A stretch of 64,000 bases of DNA from Lachnospiraceae bacterium (GCA_017624855.1 JAGAMF010000005.1:310001-374000); one strand, 5' to 3'. Numbered from the stretch's first letter, positions 33,797 through 43,092 are shown. Translations and numbers: made by a program. The notes: generated by a model from the letters alone, not told the origin.

Positions 33797-36700
33797 ATGT
33801 CAGATAATACTATAAGTTTACAAATTGATACCTTATCCCGTAATCGGATTGTGGAGGAAACCGATAAGAATTTTATGGTGGAAGCCGGTGCCGGTTCGGG
33901 TAAAACTACTATGTTGGTAAACCGTATGGTGGCTATGGTAGAGCAGGGCAAAGATATTCGTAAAATCTGTGCCATTACTTTTACCAAAGCGGCTGCCGGT
34001 GAGTTTTATGAGCGTTTTCATAAAAAATTGGTAGAACGCAGTAATCCCAATATTGCATATGTGGATAGCGGGCATGCGGGGCAATTACCGCCGCCTACCG
34101 AACTCAGCAGAAAGCGTTGTGCAGAGGCTTTGCAGAATATTGATCTTTGTTTCATGGGGACCATTGACTCATTCTGCAATATGATTCTTTCCGAGCACCC
34201 TTCAGAAGCCAAGATTCCTTCCGACGCAACCATTATGTCCGATGCAGAAGTCGATGCATTGTATAAGCAGGAATTTGTTCGCATTCGCAAAGGAGAATAT
34301 GACCGAAAGCTTACAGAATATGCTGAGGCGTTTCAGCGACTGAACCATGAGGCGGAAGACACTTTTGTAAAAGGTATGAGTTTTTTTATGAATAACCGTA
34401 ATGCACATATCAATTTTACAAGAGCGCCTATTGTGGATGTTGACAGTCGCTATATGGAGGCAAAGGCAGCCATTGTGGATACATTGGCTGTAATTTGCAG
34501 AAATGTGAACGAATATGTTTTGGGGAATTGTGATTACAAAGATAAATCGAATCCCATAGAAACGGTAAAAAAAGCGTATAGCACTTTGCGTCGCAGCTGG
34601 GGAAATAATATTCTTTTTGTGGCTTTTTATTTGGAGAAGTTGGGGACAATTGAATATGATGAAAAAAGTATTTTACGAGATGCAAACTACGGTGATTATT
34701 TTATCAATAAAATTGTGAATGCCCGTTATCTTACCGAAGATCAAAAAAGTTTGGCGAGTGTATTGAGAGAGATTCATTATCACACCACTTTGACTTTTTT
34801 TGAAATGTGTATTCCCATCATCGAAAAAAGTATGTGTGAAAAAGGTCATATGACATATTTTGATTATCTGTACTTTTTGCGCAATATGTTAAAAGCCGAC
34901 GCGGAAAAAGAAGGTAAATTGATTCGTTATATTTATGACCGTCACAGTTTTTTCCTGATTGATGAATTTCAGGATACCAATCCCATGCAGGCGGAAGTGT
35001 TTTTCTATTTGTCTGCTAAGCAGCCCGTGCCCGAGTGGCAGGACTGTAAGCCGCGCCCCGGTTCCCTTTTTATTGTCGGGGATCCGAAACAGTCGATTTA
35101 TCGTTTCCGCAGTGCGGATGTTACATCGTATCTTAATGTTAAAACGATGTTTGAGAATCCGGAATGCGGAGAGGTGTTGTATCTGACAAGAAACTTCCGT
35201 TCACGGAAGCTTTTGTGCGAACATTTTAATAAAGTTTTTAAAAAGACATTGATAGCTTCAAAATCTCAGAGTGCTTTTACGGAAATTCCTATTGTAGAGG
35301 ATACCTGCGCGGAATTTGAAGGAATTTATTCTTACAGTGCAATGGGTAAAAAGAATAAGGAAAATTATCCGGATCTTATGGATGAAGTAAAGATTGGTGA
35401 AATTATTCAGACGCTTGTAAATAACGATAAATTCCGTATAAAAGACAAAGAGACCAAGGATTTGCGTCCAATAAAATATAGGGACATTATGATTATTACC
35501 CCTACCAAAACCAATCTGGCAACAATTATGAATTACTTGGATTCGCTTGAAATTCCCACTCGTGTGGAAGGAAAAATCCTTTTTGAAGAGAATGATGCAT
35601 TGCGAGAAGTATTTAAATTCTATGCGGCTTTGGCTGACAGCAAAGATAAGATTGCATTATACGGAGCGCTGAGTACGAAAGCAATGGGCTTAAGCGAAAA
35701 AGAGATTTTGGAGTATGCGCAAGAAAATGATGGCATTATCTTAAAAACGCAATCTGAAGACAACGGCGCAGATGAAGCGGAAGATAATACGGCAGATAAT
35801 ACGGCAGATGATACAGCAACCAATAATCGCGTGGTTGAGGCGTTAAAGAGGATAAAAGCGTTGCAAAAAGAAGCGCAGAAACTTTCACCGGCGGCGATTT
35901 TTACTAAAATCATGGAGGAGTTTGAAATTTATCGTTATGTGGATGCCGATAATATGGAGGTGTTGTATTATGCCCTCGAACTGGTTCGTGATGCGGAGAA
36001 AGCGGGGGTTATTGTATCGGCAAAGGATGCGGCGGCATATCTTGGCAAACTTTTAAGCGGAAACACGGAGAAAGAGAGATGTTTAAGTCTCAGCGATGAG
36101 CAGAATGCCGTACATATGGCGAATCTTCATAAAGTAAAAGGACTGGAATCTCCTATCGTTATTCTTGCTTATGCATGGCCGATTCTGCAGGATCCTGATG
36201 TTAGAATTGAGCATGGTGCTTCCGGTGTGGAAGGATATCTTTTTACTTTGCGAAGCGCTGAGTATGATGCGGAAAACTTTCGGTTCAAACCCTTCTTTAC
36301 TATATCACTTTTTCCGAAGAAAGAGCAGGAAGAAAGAAATGATTTGGCATGTGAAAACGAGAGATTGGTCTATGTAGCCGCAACAAGAGCCATGAATGCA
36401 CTTATCGTGTGCAAATGTATGTATTTTGACTGGAGAACGGGTGATCCGCGATACAGAAGTAAATGGAGCGAGCTCCTTGTAGGAAGTACGGATTTTTTAC
36501 AGGAATATTCTGAAGAGAAGAATGATGAGCCTGTGCGAGAGGCGGCCGCCAAGCGTTTGGCCCTTGCCCGTGATTTGTACGAAAAAGCCGTAAAAGAATG
36601 TGCGTTGGAAAGCAGGGATGCGGAAGAAAAAACATATAAGGTTGAATTGCCCAGCCAGGCCAAGGCGTCATCCAAGGTGCAGAAAAACGATCAGCAGGAT

Positions 36701-37300
36701 TCGTCAAATGATGCAACAAGCAGTATGTCTGCGGAAAGTGCGGAAACGGATGCGGCTATTGATCATCTTCCGGAATCCGGTGACAAGAATACAGAAATTT
36801 CTATTGTTCATCGTTGTCCCGAACTTTTGGGAACCATGGTGCATCGCCTTATGGAAATGATGGTATCTGCGAGAAATAAAACCGTGGCAGAAGATGCAGC
36901 GGAAGAAATCATCAGAGAATACATAACACCGGAAAGTGAGCAGTACGAAGCAGAACTTCGCAAAGCTTTGATTCAGGTGGCGGGTAAAATGTGTGCCGGA
37001 GGATATCCCCAGGTAAACACATTGCCTGCAGATATATTAAGCACCTTGCTTACAGCTGATGAGGTATATACGGAAGTTCCGTTCTGTTATAAGGAAGAGA
37101 GCACCGGTGTGGTATGGAACGGTATCATGGATGTTATTTATTGTAAGGACGGAGAGTGGCATATTGTAGATTATAAAACCAATGTAGACGGCACTGATTT
37201 GGATAAAACCTATCGGGGCCAGATGGAAGCCTATGTAAATGCTTTCTATGCCTTAACCGGTAAAGATGCGGATGCATTAACCTATCATATCAAAATCTAG
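33797..37300 (+). CDS. addA: AddA-like UvrD-family helicase-nuclease
   Basis: 1167 residues; ATG 33797 follows AGGGGGA at 8 nt. Helicase motifs: EAGAGSGKT (Walker A), ITFTKAAAGEF (Ia), LIDEFQDTNPMQ (II), GDPKQSIYRFRSAD (III), LTRNFRS (IV), NLHKVKGLE (V) and VYVAATRA (VI). A C-terminal nuclease contains GIMDVIY, HIVDYKTN and QMEAY. An Asp/Ala/Thr repeat (EDNTADNTADD, about 660-680) and a Ser/Glu-rich stretch before the nuclease are low-complexity inserts. With addB 14 bp upstream, it forms an AddAB recombination and anti-phage nuclease. Confidence 0.92.
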   Translation: MSDNTISLQIDTLSRNRIVEETDKNFMVEAGAGSGKTTMLVNRMVAMVEQGKDIRKICAITFTKAAAGEFYERFHKKLVERSNPNIAYVDSGHAGQLPPPTELSRKRCAEALQNIDLCFMGTIDSFCNMILSEHPSEAKIPSDATIMSDAEVDALYKQEFVRIRKGEYDRKLTEYAEAFQRLNHEAEDTFVKGMSFFMNNRNAHINFTRAPIVDVDSRYMEAKAAIVDTLAVICRNVNEYVLGNCDYKDKSNPIETVKKAYSTLRRSWGNNILFVAFYLEKLGTIEYDEKSILRDANYGDYFINKIVNARYLTEDQKSLASVLREIHYHTTLTFFEMCIPIIEKSMCEKGHMTYFDYLYFLRNMLKADAEKEGKLIRYIYDRHSFFLIDEFQDTNPMQAEVFFYLSAKQPVPEWQDCKPRPGSLFIVGDPKQSIYRFRSADVTSYLNVKTMFENPECGEVLYLTRNFRSRKLLCEHFNKVFKKTLIASKSQSAFTEIPIVEDTCAEFEGIYSYSAMGKKNKENYPDLMDEVKIGEIIQTLVNNDKFRIKDKETKDLRPIKYRDIMIITPTKTNLATIMNYLDSLEIPTRVEGKILFEENDALREVFKFYAALADSKDKIALYGALSTKAMGLSEKEILEYAQENDGIILKTQSEDNGADEAEDNTADNTADDTATNNRVVEALKRIKALQKEAQKLSPAAIFTKIMEEFEIYRYVDADNMEVLYYALELVRDAEKAGVIVSAKDAAAYLGKLLSGNTEKERCLSLSDEQNAVHMANLHKVKGLESPIVILAYAWPILQDPDVRIEHGASGVEGYLFTLRSAEYDAENFRFKPFFTISLFPKKEQEERNDLACENERLVYVAATRAMNALIVCKCMYFDWRTGDPRYRSKWSELLVGSTDFLQEYSEEKNDEPVREAAAKRLALARDLYEKAVKECALESRDAEEKTYKVELPSQAKASSKVQKNDQQDSSNDATSSMSAESAETDAAIDHLPESGDKNTEISIVHRCPELLGTMVHRLMEMMVSARNKTVAEDAAEEIIREYITPESEQYEAELRKALIQVAGKMCAGGYPQVNTLPADILSTLLTADEVYTEVPFCYKEESTGVVWNGIMDVIYCKDGEWHIVDYKTNVDGTDLDKTYRGQMEAYVNAFYALTGKDADALTYHIKI

Positions 37301-37377
37301 ATATCTGACGGTTGGGAGATGTCTGAGATAAAGGAATCTTTCCATGCCGGAAGAAATGTGAATAAAAGACATAAAAA

Positions 37378-37404
37378 CAGCCCGATTCATTTTGAACCGG
37401 GCTG
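37378..37404 (-). terminator. Terminator of the DUF3048 gene
   Basis: CAGCCCG / CGGGCTG, with an inner TTCA/TGAA helix. Read on the minus strand it is followed by TTTTTATG, so it ends the DUF3048 transcript; on the plus strand the T-run is lacking. Confidence 0.75.
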
Positions 37405-37420
37405 CCATTGTTTAAAAAAA

Positions 37421-38515
37421 TTATTTAATTAATAATTCGCTCCATCTCTTCTCTGAAACCAATGCAATATAGGTTTTACCTGTATTAAGAGTGATTTCAT
37501 TGCCGTCTGCATCATAGAACTTGGTGGGCATGGTGTCATGTGTCTTTTCCCATGTAATAGGAATAGCCTGTCCGTTTGTAATGTAGTATCCGTTGCCGCT
37601 TTCGTTAATCAGATTAAACTGCATATAACCGTTTTCGTCGAACTGATTTACTTCCGCGCACTGGATAATAACATTGGTGAAGCATAACTGTGCGTTATCG
37701 TTTTCGGGGTCAACATGAGCCATGTTGTATTCGTAATAGAGATACTTGCCGCTTTCCTTGTCGAACTCTAATTCAGAGCCGTTGTGAGGGAAGGGAAGGT
37801 CGATGTAAGTACAAACCTGTGAATCCATTGCCTGTGAAAGGTCAACCGGTGAAGTGGGGTCTGCAAATTTCCAATGAGGACCTTCGTAATATTCGTTGTA
37901 TTCTCTGTCATAGTTTGCAGCTTCAATTCTGTCTGCAATTTCGCCTGTGGTAACATACTCTGTAAATTCACGGGACTTACCGTTGTCGATACGGGCAAAT
38001 CCGCCGCTTAAGTTATCTACCCAAGGATTTCCAAGGAACGGGTCAATATAGAAGGGGCCGCCGTCATGGATTAAGATTGCGTTGTATTCGGGAGCAATCA
38101 TAAAGTTTGTGGGGCGTACGCTTCGAATACTACCGAAACGGGTGATGTTTTCCCAATCTTTTACAAGTGCCATAAAACGGGTAATTTCACCGTTTGCGGT
38201 ACTGTTCATCATTTCATAAACAATGTCTGCCTGTGTCAATCCGTAATGGTCCAAAGCGGTTTTCTCATTGTCAACCATAACGGCTACGGGACGCTGTTCT
38301 TTTAAGGAGTTATCAATCCATTCGTTGGTTAACTCACTGCGGTAAGAGTTGGGAGGAATCACTTCGGAAGGTTCTTCTTCCGATTCGGACTCAACTTCAA
38401 CTACTTCAGATTCGCTGGGTTCGCTGGTGATGGTTTCTTCTGCTTCGCCGCAGGCACTGAACATGCCGAAAACCAAAATGGTAGACAGAAGAATCGCAAA
38501 AAGTTTTTTCTTCAT
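37421..38515 (-). CDS. DUF3048 (YerB-like) lipoprotein
   Basis: 364 residues. Signal peptide with lipobox FSAC (Cys 22), then a Ser/Glu/Val-rich acidic linker (about 28-52) and the DUF3048 domain (RPVAVMVDN, GLTQADIVYEMM, TRFMALV, RFGSIRSVRPTN). The family is YerB-like; its function is poorly known though common on Firmicute membranes. Monocistronic, with a terminator and about 180 bp upstream before the divergent isomerase. Confidence 0.88.
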   Translation of the reverse strand: MKKKLFAILLSTILVFGMFSACGEAEETITSEPSESEVVEVESESEEEPSEVIPPNSYRSELTNEWIDNSLKEQRPVAVMVDNEKTALDHYGLTQADIVYEMMNSTANGEITRFMALVKDWENITRFGSIRSVRPTNFMIAPEYNAILIHDGGPFYIDPFLGNPWVDNLSGGFARIDNGKSREFTEYVTTGEIADRIEAANYDREYNEYYEGPHWKFADPTSPVDLSQAMDSQVCTYIDLPFPHNGSELEFDKESGKYLYYEYNMAHVDPENDNAQLCFTNVIIQCAEVNQFDENGYMQFNLINESGNGYYITNGQAIPITWEKTHDTMPTKFYDADGNEITLNTGKTYIALVSEKRWSELLIK

Positions 38516-38712
38516 TTAAAATATATTCCTTTCTTTTGTTATATACCTAAAATATATCCGTTAATAGTTTACTACACTAAGTCTTGCTACGCAAGATGAA
38601 AAAAAGCATAAAATTATCCAATATGTAGAATCTGTGGACACAAAATTCAACAAGGTTTATAATAATATGAAAGCAGAATGCGTAACATACGCAGGTGAAA
38701 GGTGGGGTTAAA

Positions 38713-39486
38713 ATGAAAAAATTACTGATTATTCCTGATTTGAGCCGTATGAACGAATGCCTTCGTTTGGCACAACAATATAATCTGGGTTTTGAATATA
38801 ATGATTTTTATATGACGGATTTGCTGGATGATGCCGATCGGCTTGCGGAAGTGATTTATAAATATCGACAAGCAGAATTGCCGGAGTTTACCACATTACA
38901 CGGCGCTTTTTTTGATGTGATTCCTTTTAGCCCTGATCGTCGTATTCGTGAAATTTCGGATTTTCGCATCCGCCAAAGCATTGATGTGGCAAGGCAGCTT
39001 GGGGTAAAGGCGGTGATTTTTCACACCAATTACAATCCATTTTTAAATTCGGAAGCTTATTTAAAAACATGGCTTCAGAATAACATTACATATTGGAGCG
39101 GTATTTTAAAAGAATTTCCGGATGTGAATATTTATTTGGAAAATATGTTTGATACCACACCGGATTTGATGGTGGCACTGTCGGAAGCACTGTGTAAATA
39201 TGAGAATTACGGAGTGTGCCTGGATTATGCCCACGCAACCTTGTCGGATGTGGTGCCTGAATTGTGGGCGGAGCGCCTGAGCAAATATATTAAGCATGTG
39301 CATATCAATGACAATGATTTAATCAGTGATCTTCATCTGACATGGGGAGCCGGTAAAATCAATCGTGCCCAATTTTATGATTGTTACGATAAGTATATGA
39401 AGGATGCAACCGTTTTGATTGAAACCACACCTATGGACAATAAGATTGCTTCTTTGGAAATGCTTATGAAGGAAGGGTTTATATAA
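38713..39486 (+). CDS. Sugar-phosphate isomerase/epimerase-like TIM barrel
   Basis: 257 residues; AAAGGTGGGG precedes ATG 38713 and GTG 38695 is less suitable. Conserved xylose-isomerase-like/AP endonuclease 2 residues: LHGAFFD, VIFHTNY, VNIYLENM (Glu metal ligand), GVCLDYAHA (Asp and His), HVHINDND and LIETTP. Metal-dependent enzymes of this group isomerise sugars or open abasic DNA; this short form resembles the sugar isomerase/epimerase type. Substrate unknown. Confidence 0.8.
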   Translation: MKKLLIIPDLSRMNECLRLAQQYNLGFEYNDFYMTDLLDDADRLAEVIYKYRQAELPEFTTLHGAFFDVIPFSPDRRIREISDFRIRQSIDVARQLGVKAVIFHTNYNPFLNSEAYLKTWLQNNITYWSGILKEFPDVNIYLENMFDTTPDLMVALSEALCKYENYGVCLDYAHATLSDVVPELWAERLSKYIKHVHINDNDLISDLHLTWGAGKINRAQFYDCYDKYMKDATVLIETTPMDNKIASLEMLMKEGFI

Positions 39487-39731
39487 AATTTAAATATAAA
39501 GATAATAAGCGCGGGCGGAGTAAAATCCTACCGCGTTATATTTATTGCAAAAATAATCGACCGAAAAACGAAAGTGTAAAAAATTTGTATGGCGAAATGA
39601 TAGACTGAATCTAACAAGGGCGACGACCGGTAAAAGCATTTTAAACTTCGCGTTGAATGACAAAACCGGAATCGCGATATAAGATATAAGTAACCGACAA
39701 AAACAACGACAGATTTTAGGAGGAAACAATT

Positions 39732-40253
39732 ATGGCAATGATTACATCTGCATACGCAAATAAGATTTTAAAGAAATTAAATGATGACAAAGAGTACTTA
39801 CGCAAAATGGAATCCGAAGGATGCATGTATGTGGCAGCACTTGACGAGGAACCGGTTATTCCGGACTACAATTATGAACAGGTAGCGGCTGCCATTGAAG
39901 AAATTGACAACCAGATTGTTAAAATCAAGCACGCCATCAATCTTGCAAACCTCAACAGCGAAATTCAGGTGGGTGACAAGACTATGACGGTAGACCAGAT
40001 TCTTATAAGAATGGCTCAGTTGAACAGACGCAGAGCTACCTTGGATACCATGCGTAAGCAGGAAACCAAGAAGAGACTTACCACAAGTTCTTACATGGCG
40101 AGAAAGACTGCGCCTGAATACTGCTACATCAATTACGATTTGGATGTGGTTAAGGCTGATTACGAGCGCATCGATGCAGAGATTGCAGCAATGCAGATTG
40201 CTCTTGATAAGTACAACCAGACCTTCGAATTTGAAGTAGAAGTCGAAATTTAA
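39732..40253 (+). CDS. Coiled-coil cytosolic protein of unknown function
   Basis: 173 residues; AGGAGG precedes ATG. Nearly all helical: KILKKLNDDKEYLRKM at the start, a heptad-rich section (about 50-115, IEEIDNQIVKIKHAINLANL) and a terminal YERIDAEIAAMQIALDKY helix. It faintly recalls the DIP1984/DUF6847 type by the repeated helix-NLN-GDK-T pattern, but I am not sure. It has its own ~245-bp upstream region with only a weak hairpin (39507-39536). Confidence 0.65.
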   Translation: MAMITSAYANKILKKLNDDKEYLRKMESEGCMYVAALDEEPVIPDYNYEQVAAAIEEIDNQIVKIKHAINLANLNSEIQVGDKTMTVDQILIRMAQLNRRRATLDTMRKQETKKRLTTSSYMARKTAPEYCYINYDLDVVKADYERIDAEIAAMQIALDKYNQTFEFEVEVEI

Positions 40254-40557
40254 AATTGAATAAAAATTACCGTGCAAATCAATTTTCTCCTTTGCGTGAA
40301 AGCGCGATCCGGTTGAATGGAATGGAGTTAAGAAGAATGTTTATGGTTTTGGTTCTTGGTTTTTCTGTTATTTCTTATGAGGAAATGTTTATGGTTGCAG
40401 AATCAGAGAGGAAGAATATTTTTTTGAGAAGTTGATTTGCAGAAAACTTCCGCCTTCGGGCGGTGGCACGGAAGTTCGGTTATAAGTGCTGTTTTGGAAG
40501 AAAAAAACAGGGATTTTTATATTAAAGTTAAATTTTAAAAAACTTTAAAATGACCCC

Positions 40558-40586
40558 TTGCGAAAGTAAAATTCATGTGCTATATT
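40558..40586 (+). promoter_or_regulatory. Promoter of the XRE gene at 40671
   Basis: TTGCGA, 17-bp spacer, TATATT. The start would be near 40593, so both hairpins at 40595-40613 and 40638-40658 lie in the transcribed leader. Confidence 0.6.
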
Positions 40587-40637
40587 TTATAGTCCACGGC
40601 CCCAAAAGCCGTGCAAGGGAACTGTCAATCTTAACCG

Positions 40638-40658
40638 TGTGTTTGCGGAACAAACACA
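40638..40658 (+). promoter_or_regulatory. Leader hairpin next to the XRE ribosome site
   Basis: Perfect 8-bp stem TGTGTTTG / CAAACACA with loop CGGAA, immediately followed by AAGGAGG. Its position could limit ribosome access or be a binding site for a protein. Confidence 0.55.
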
Positions 40659-40670
40659 AAGGAGGAATTT

Positions 40671-40973
40671 ATGGTACAGAGAACTGAATATGACATGAAA
40701 GTAATCGGCAGAAACTTGCGTCGCCTTCGCGAAGGAATGCATCTTTCTGTGGAGCAGGTAAGAGAGTATCTTTGCCTTGGTTCGGTACAGGCGGTGTACA
40801 AGTACGAATCGGGAGCGGGATATCCCCAGGCAGACACCTTATTGGCCCTTATGGAGCTGTACAATGTAGGGGTGCCTGATATAGTACAGGAGTATGAAGA
40901 GGAGCACTGCTCCTCTTTTGACATTTATAGGGAATGTATTTGTGAGATGCAAACGAGGGAAAAGGCTGCCTGA
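40671..40973 (+). CDS. XRE-family regulator
   Basis: 100 residues. HTH at about 10-65 (LRRLREGMHLSVEQVREYL, SVQAVYKYESG, YPQADTLLALMELY). C-terminus with three Cys/His-type residues (EEHCSSFDIYRECICEM). It differs in sequence from the XRE at 4919. Its leader has two hairpins, implying post-transcriptional control. A terminator overlaps its last codons. Confidence 0.85.
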   Translation: MVQRTEYDMKVIGRNLRRLREGMHLSVEQVREYLCLGSVQAVYKYESGAGYPQADTLLALMELYNVGVPDIVQEYEEEHCSSFDIYRECICEMQTREKAA

Positions 40974-40988
40974 TAAGGCGGTCTTTTT
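40964..40988 (+). terminator. Terminator overlapping the XRE stop
   Basis: CTGCCT / AGGCGG (one G-U pair) with loop GATA, then TCTTTTT. Confidence 0.65.
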
Positions 40989-41056
40989 GTGTTAATATAT
41001 ATAAATGAATACTTTTTTGAAAGGTCTTCGTTTTAGACAATGTAATAAGACAGGAG

Positions 41057-41581
41057 GTGGAGAAAATCAGTTCAAAAGAAAATTTCATACGATTGGTAGA
41101 ACAGTACCAAAACCTTGTTTTCTCCATCTGCTTAAAAATGACCGGAGATTATTTTGCGGCAGAAGATCTGACGCAGGAAACTTTTATTTCTGCATATAAA
41201 AATCTGGAAGCTTTTGATGGACAATCCGAAAAAGCATGGCTATGCAGAATTGCGGGAAACAAGTGCATTGATTACCATCGTGCTGCGGCAAGACGCATGG
41301 TGCCTATGGATGAGGATGAGATGCATGAGACTGCTGTGACGGAAAGAAATGGTCCCTTGGAAACCGTCATGACCGGAGCTGTCATGGAAGAGTTGCATCA
41401 ATGCATTGTGTCGTTGCCGGCACCTTATGAAGAAATTGCAAGGATGTATTTTGAACAGGGGCGAACGGCAAAGGAGATTGCGGAATGTACCGGAATGGGC
41501 ATTAATACGGTACAGACCAGAATATATCGTGCACGGGAGAAATTAAAGCAAACTTACAGAAAGGAGATGCTGGAAGAATGA
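41057..41581 (+). CDS. ECF sigma factor (RpoE family)
   Basis: About 174 residues. Region 2: FSICLKMTGDYFAAEDLTQETF and KAWLCRIAGNKCIDYHR; region 4: GRTAKEIAECTGMGINTVQTRIYRAREKL. The annotated GTG at 41057 is the last base of AGGAGG plus TG, leaving no spacing. No ATG, GTG or TTG is available at the proper distance upstream before the stop at 41018; a codon ATC at 41066 lies 8 nt after AGGAGG. The true start is therefore uncertain. The stop overlaps the next gene's ATG (ATGA). Confidence 0.88.
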   Translation: MEKISSKENFIRLVEQYQNLVFSICLKMTGDYFAAEDLTQETFISAYKNLEAFDGQSEKAWLCRIAGNKCIDYHRAAARRMVPMDEDEMHETAVTERNGPLETVMTGAVMEELHQCIVSLPAPYEEIARMYFEQGRTAKEIAECTGMGINTVQTRIYRAREKLKQTYRKEMLEE

Positions 41582-42126
41582 TGCTACATAATGAATATTT
41601 AACAGAAGAAGAATTAGAAGCGTTGATTTTGGAAGTGGAAGCGGATGAAATTGTGCCGGCACCTCCGGAAATGGAAGAAAAGATTTGCCGGGCAATATTT
41701 GGTGATGATTGTGAGAATGATATCGAAGTAAAAACCGAGGTTGCGGAGGGAAATATAGTAATAGACAATCCACCTCCGGAGTGCGCAGATAAAAAGCATA
41801 ACCGACAGAAAGATTTTGTGGGATATTGCATAAGAGTGGTAATGTCGGTGGCTGCGGCAATTGCTTTTATAGTGATTATGCCTTATTTGCCGGGATATGA
41901 GGTTTTTAAAGAGGAGCCTGCGGTGCAACCGCCCGATGACAGAGAGCGGGTGTTGGAGTATATATACGAAGATTATGTACCGCAATCCGAATTTAGGCAG
42001 GAGTATCCCAGTAAAGAAGAGGTACTGAAAGAGCCCGACCTTATTGGTGAGCCTTTTATCGATAGTGATTTTTTAAAAGAAAACATTTATTTAGATATTT
42101 TTAAGAAAGAAAATGGAGGACAATAA
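41578..42126 (+). CDS. Putative membrane anti-sigma partner
   Basis: 182 residues. Acidic N-terminal cytosolic part (YLTEEELEALILEVEADEIV), one transmembrane helix (about 82-101), and an external part with Pro/Glu. Position and ATGA overlap with the ECF gene suggest an anti-sigma factor. It lacks the HxxxCxxC zinc motif of ZAS anti-sigmas, so it would be another class. No homology was recognised. Confidence 0.6.
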   Translation: MMLHNEYLTEEELEALILEVEADEIVPAPPEMEEKICRAIFGDDCENDIEVKTEVAEGNIVIDNPPPECADKKHNRQKDFVGYCIRVVMSVAAAIAFIVIMPYLPGYEVFKEEPAVQPPDDRERVLEYIYEDYVPQSEFRQEYPSKEEVLKEPDLIGEPFIDSDFLKENIYLDIFKKENGGQ

Positions 42127-42656
42127 TGATGAGAAGAAAGAAAAACGGATTTTTTACATTTATTTGGTCATTTATGCCCGGGGCGGCAGAAATGTATATG
42201 GGATTTATGAAATGCGGATTGAGTTTAATGGCATTGTTTTTTGGAGGATTTGCGCTTAAGACACTGTTGCCGGGTTATGATGTATTTTTGTTTGTGCCTA
42301 TACTGGTGTGGTTTTATTCGTTTTTTCATGCAAGAAATCTGGCAGGCTGTACAGAAGAAGTATTGCAGACACTGGGGGATGATTTTATCTGGGACAGCTT
42401 TGGTGACGGGACGAAGACTCGTATTGCAAATAAGACCTTGCGTAAATGGGGCGCTACTATTTTGATTGTAATCGGTGCAACCATGTTGTGGCAGAATTTT
42501 AGAAATATAGCAGCAAATATGATCCCTGACAGATACTGGGAGATGCTTTGGCCTTTTTTCAACGATATGCCTCGGATTGCCGTAGCAATTCTGATTATTG
42601 CCATCGGTATCGGTTTGATTGTCGGTAAGAAGAAGGAGGTAAAAGATGGAGAATAA
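42126..42656 (+). CDS. Multi-pass membrane protein in the ECF operon
   Basis: 176 residues with four hydrophobic segments (about 10-33, 37-58, 98-121 and 145-165). The N-terminal part GFFTFIWSFMPGAAEMYMG resembles small TM2-like membrane proteins; the end is basic (GKKKEVKDG). It overlaps the preceding stop (TAATG) and the next gene by 11 bp. Function unknown; perhaps part of the envelope stress response controlled by the ECF factor. Confidence 0.65.
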   Translation: MMRRKKNGFFTFIWSFMPGAAEMYMGFMKCGLSLMALFFGGFALKTLLPGYDVFLFVPILVWFYSFFHARNLAGCTEEVLQTLGDDFIWDSFGDGTKTRIANKTLRKWGATILIVIGATMLWQNFRNIAANMIPDRYWEMLWPFFNDMPRIAVAILIIAIGIGLIVGKKKEVKDGE

Positions 42657-43035
42657 TATAATGGCAATTTCGGAAGCACTCGAACGGGAAACCATGGCGA
42701 TGCAGGAGAAAGAAAAAGAAAAGGTAGCGGTAAAACCCCGTCGGGTGGGCACGGTAAGCATAGGTGTTTCCATGGTGACTTTTGGCATTATGTTCCTTTT
42801 GTGTTCCGTGTTTAAAGTATTGGCTTATGAAACCGTGTTTGCATTATGGCCGGTAATTTTAATCGCATACGGAACAGAACTTCTTGTATTTAGCTTTGTC
42901 AAAGGAAAATTGATTTATGATAAAGGCGCAGTTTTTATTATGATTCTTCTGATGTTGTTTGCAGTGGGAATGGCAGGTGTGGATGTGTGCTTTAAGGTGG
43001 CAGATTATTTTTTGACAAATAAATTGATTTTTTAA
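42646..43035 (+). CDS. DUF5668/LiaF-like small membrane protein
   Basis: 129 residues. Three hydrophobic segments, with YETVFALWPVILIAYGTELLV reminiscent of the LiaF-type N-terminal membrane domain (FWPLILIALG in many members). AAGGAGG before ATG 42646. Last gene of the ECF operon; a terminator follows. Confidence 0.65.
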   Translation: MENNIMAISEALERETMAMQEKEKEKVAVKPRRVGTVSIGVSMVTFGIMFLLCSVFKVLAYETVFALWPVILIAYGTELLVFSFVKGKLIYDKGAVFIMILLMLFAVGMAGVDVCFKVADYFLTNKLIF

Positions 43036-43058
43036 AAGTGTTAAATTATGGACACCTG

Positions 43059-43092
43059 TAACCGGCGGATTTTGATTCGCCGGTTATCTTTT
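43059..43092 (+). terminator. Terminator of the ECF operon
   Basis: TAACCGGCG / CGCCGGTTA hairpin with loop of about 10 nt, followed by TCTTTT. Confidence 0.85.

Larger units (their letters stand above)
40254..40670 (+). other. 417-bp intergenic region with structured leader of the XRE gene
   Basis: No protein gene is supported. It contains AACTTCC-GCC-TTCG-GGC-GG...GGAAGTT, a nested hairpin with a UUCG loop at about 40446-40477; a promoter TTGCGA (40558-40563), 17-bp spacer, TATATT (40581-40586); a CACGGC/GCCGTG hairpin (40595-40613); and an 8-bp hairpin TGTGTTTG/CAAACACA (40638-40658) touching the ribosome site of the XRE gene. Confidence 0.6.

Noticed and set aside
35760..35825. Frame-breaking or assembly error in the repeat of addA
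   Set aside because: The GATAATACGGCA repeats keep the frame and the following motifs are intact.
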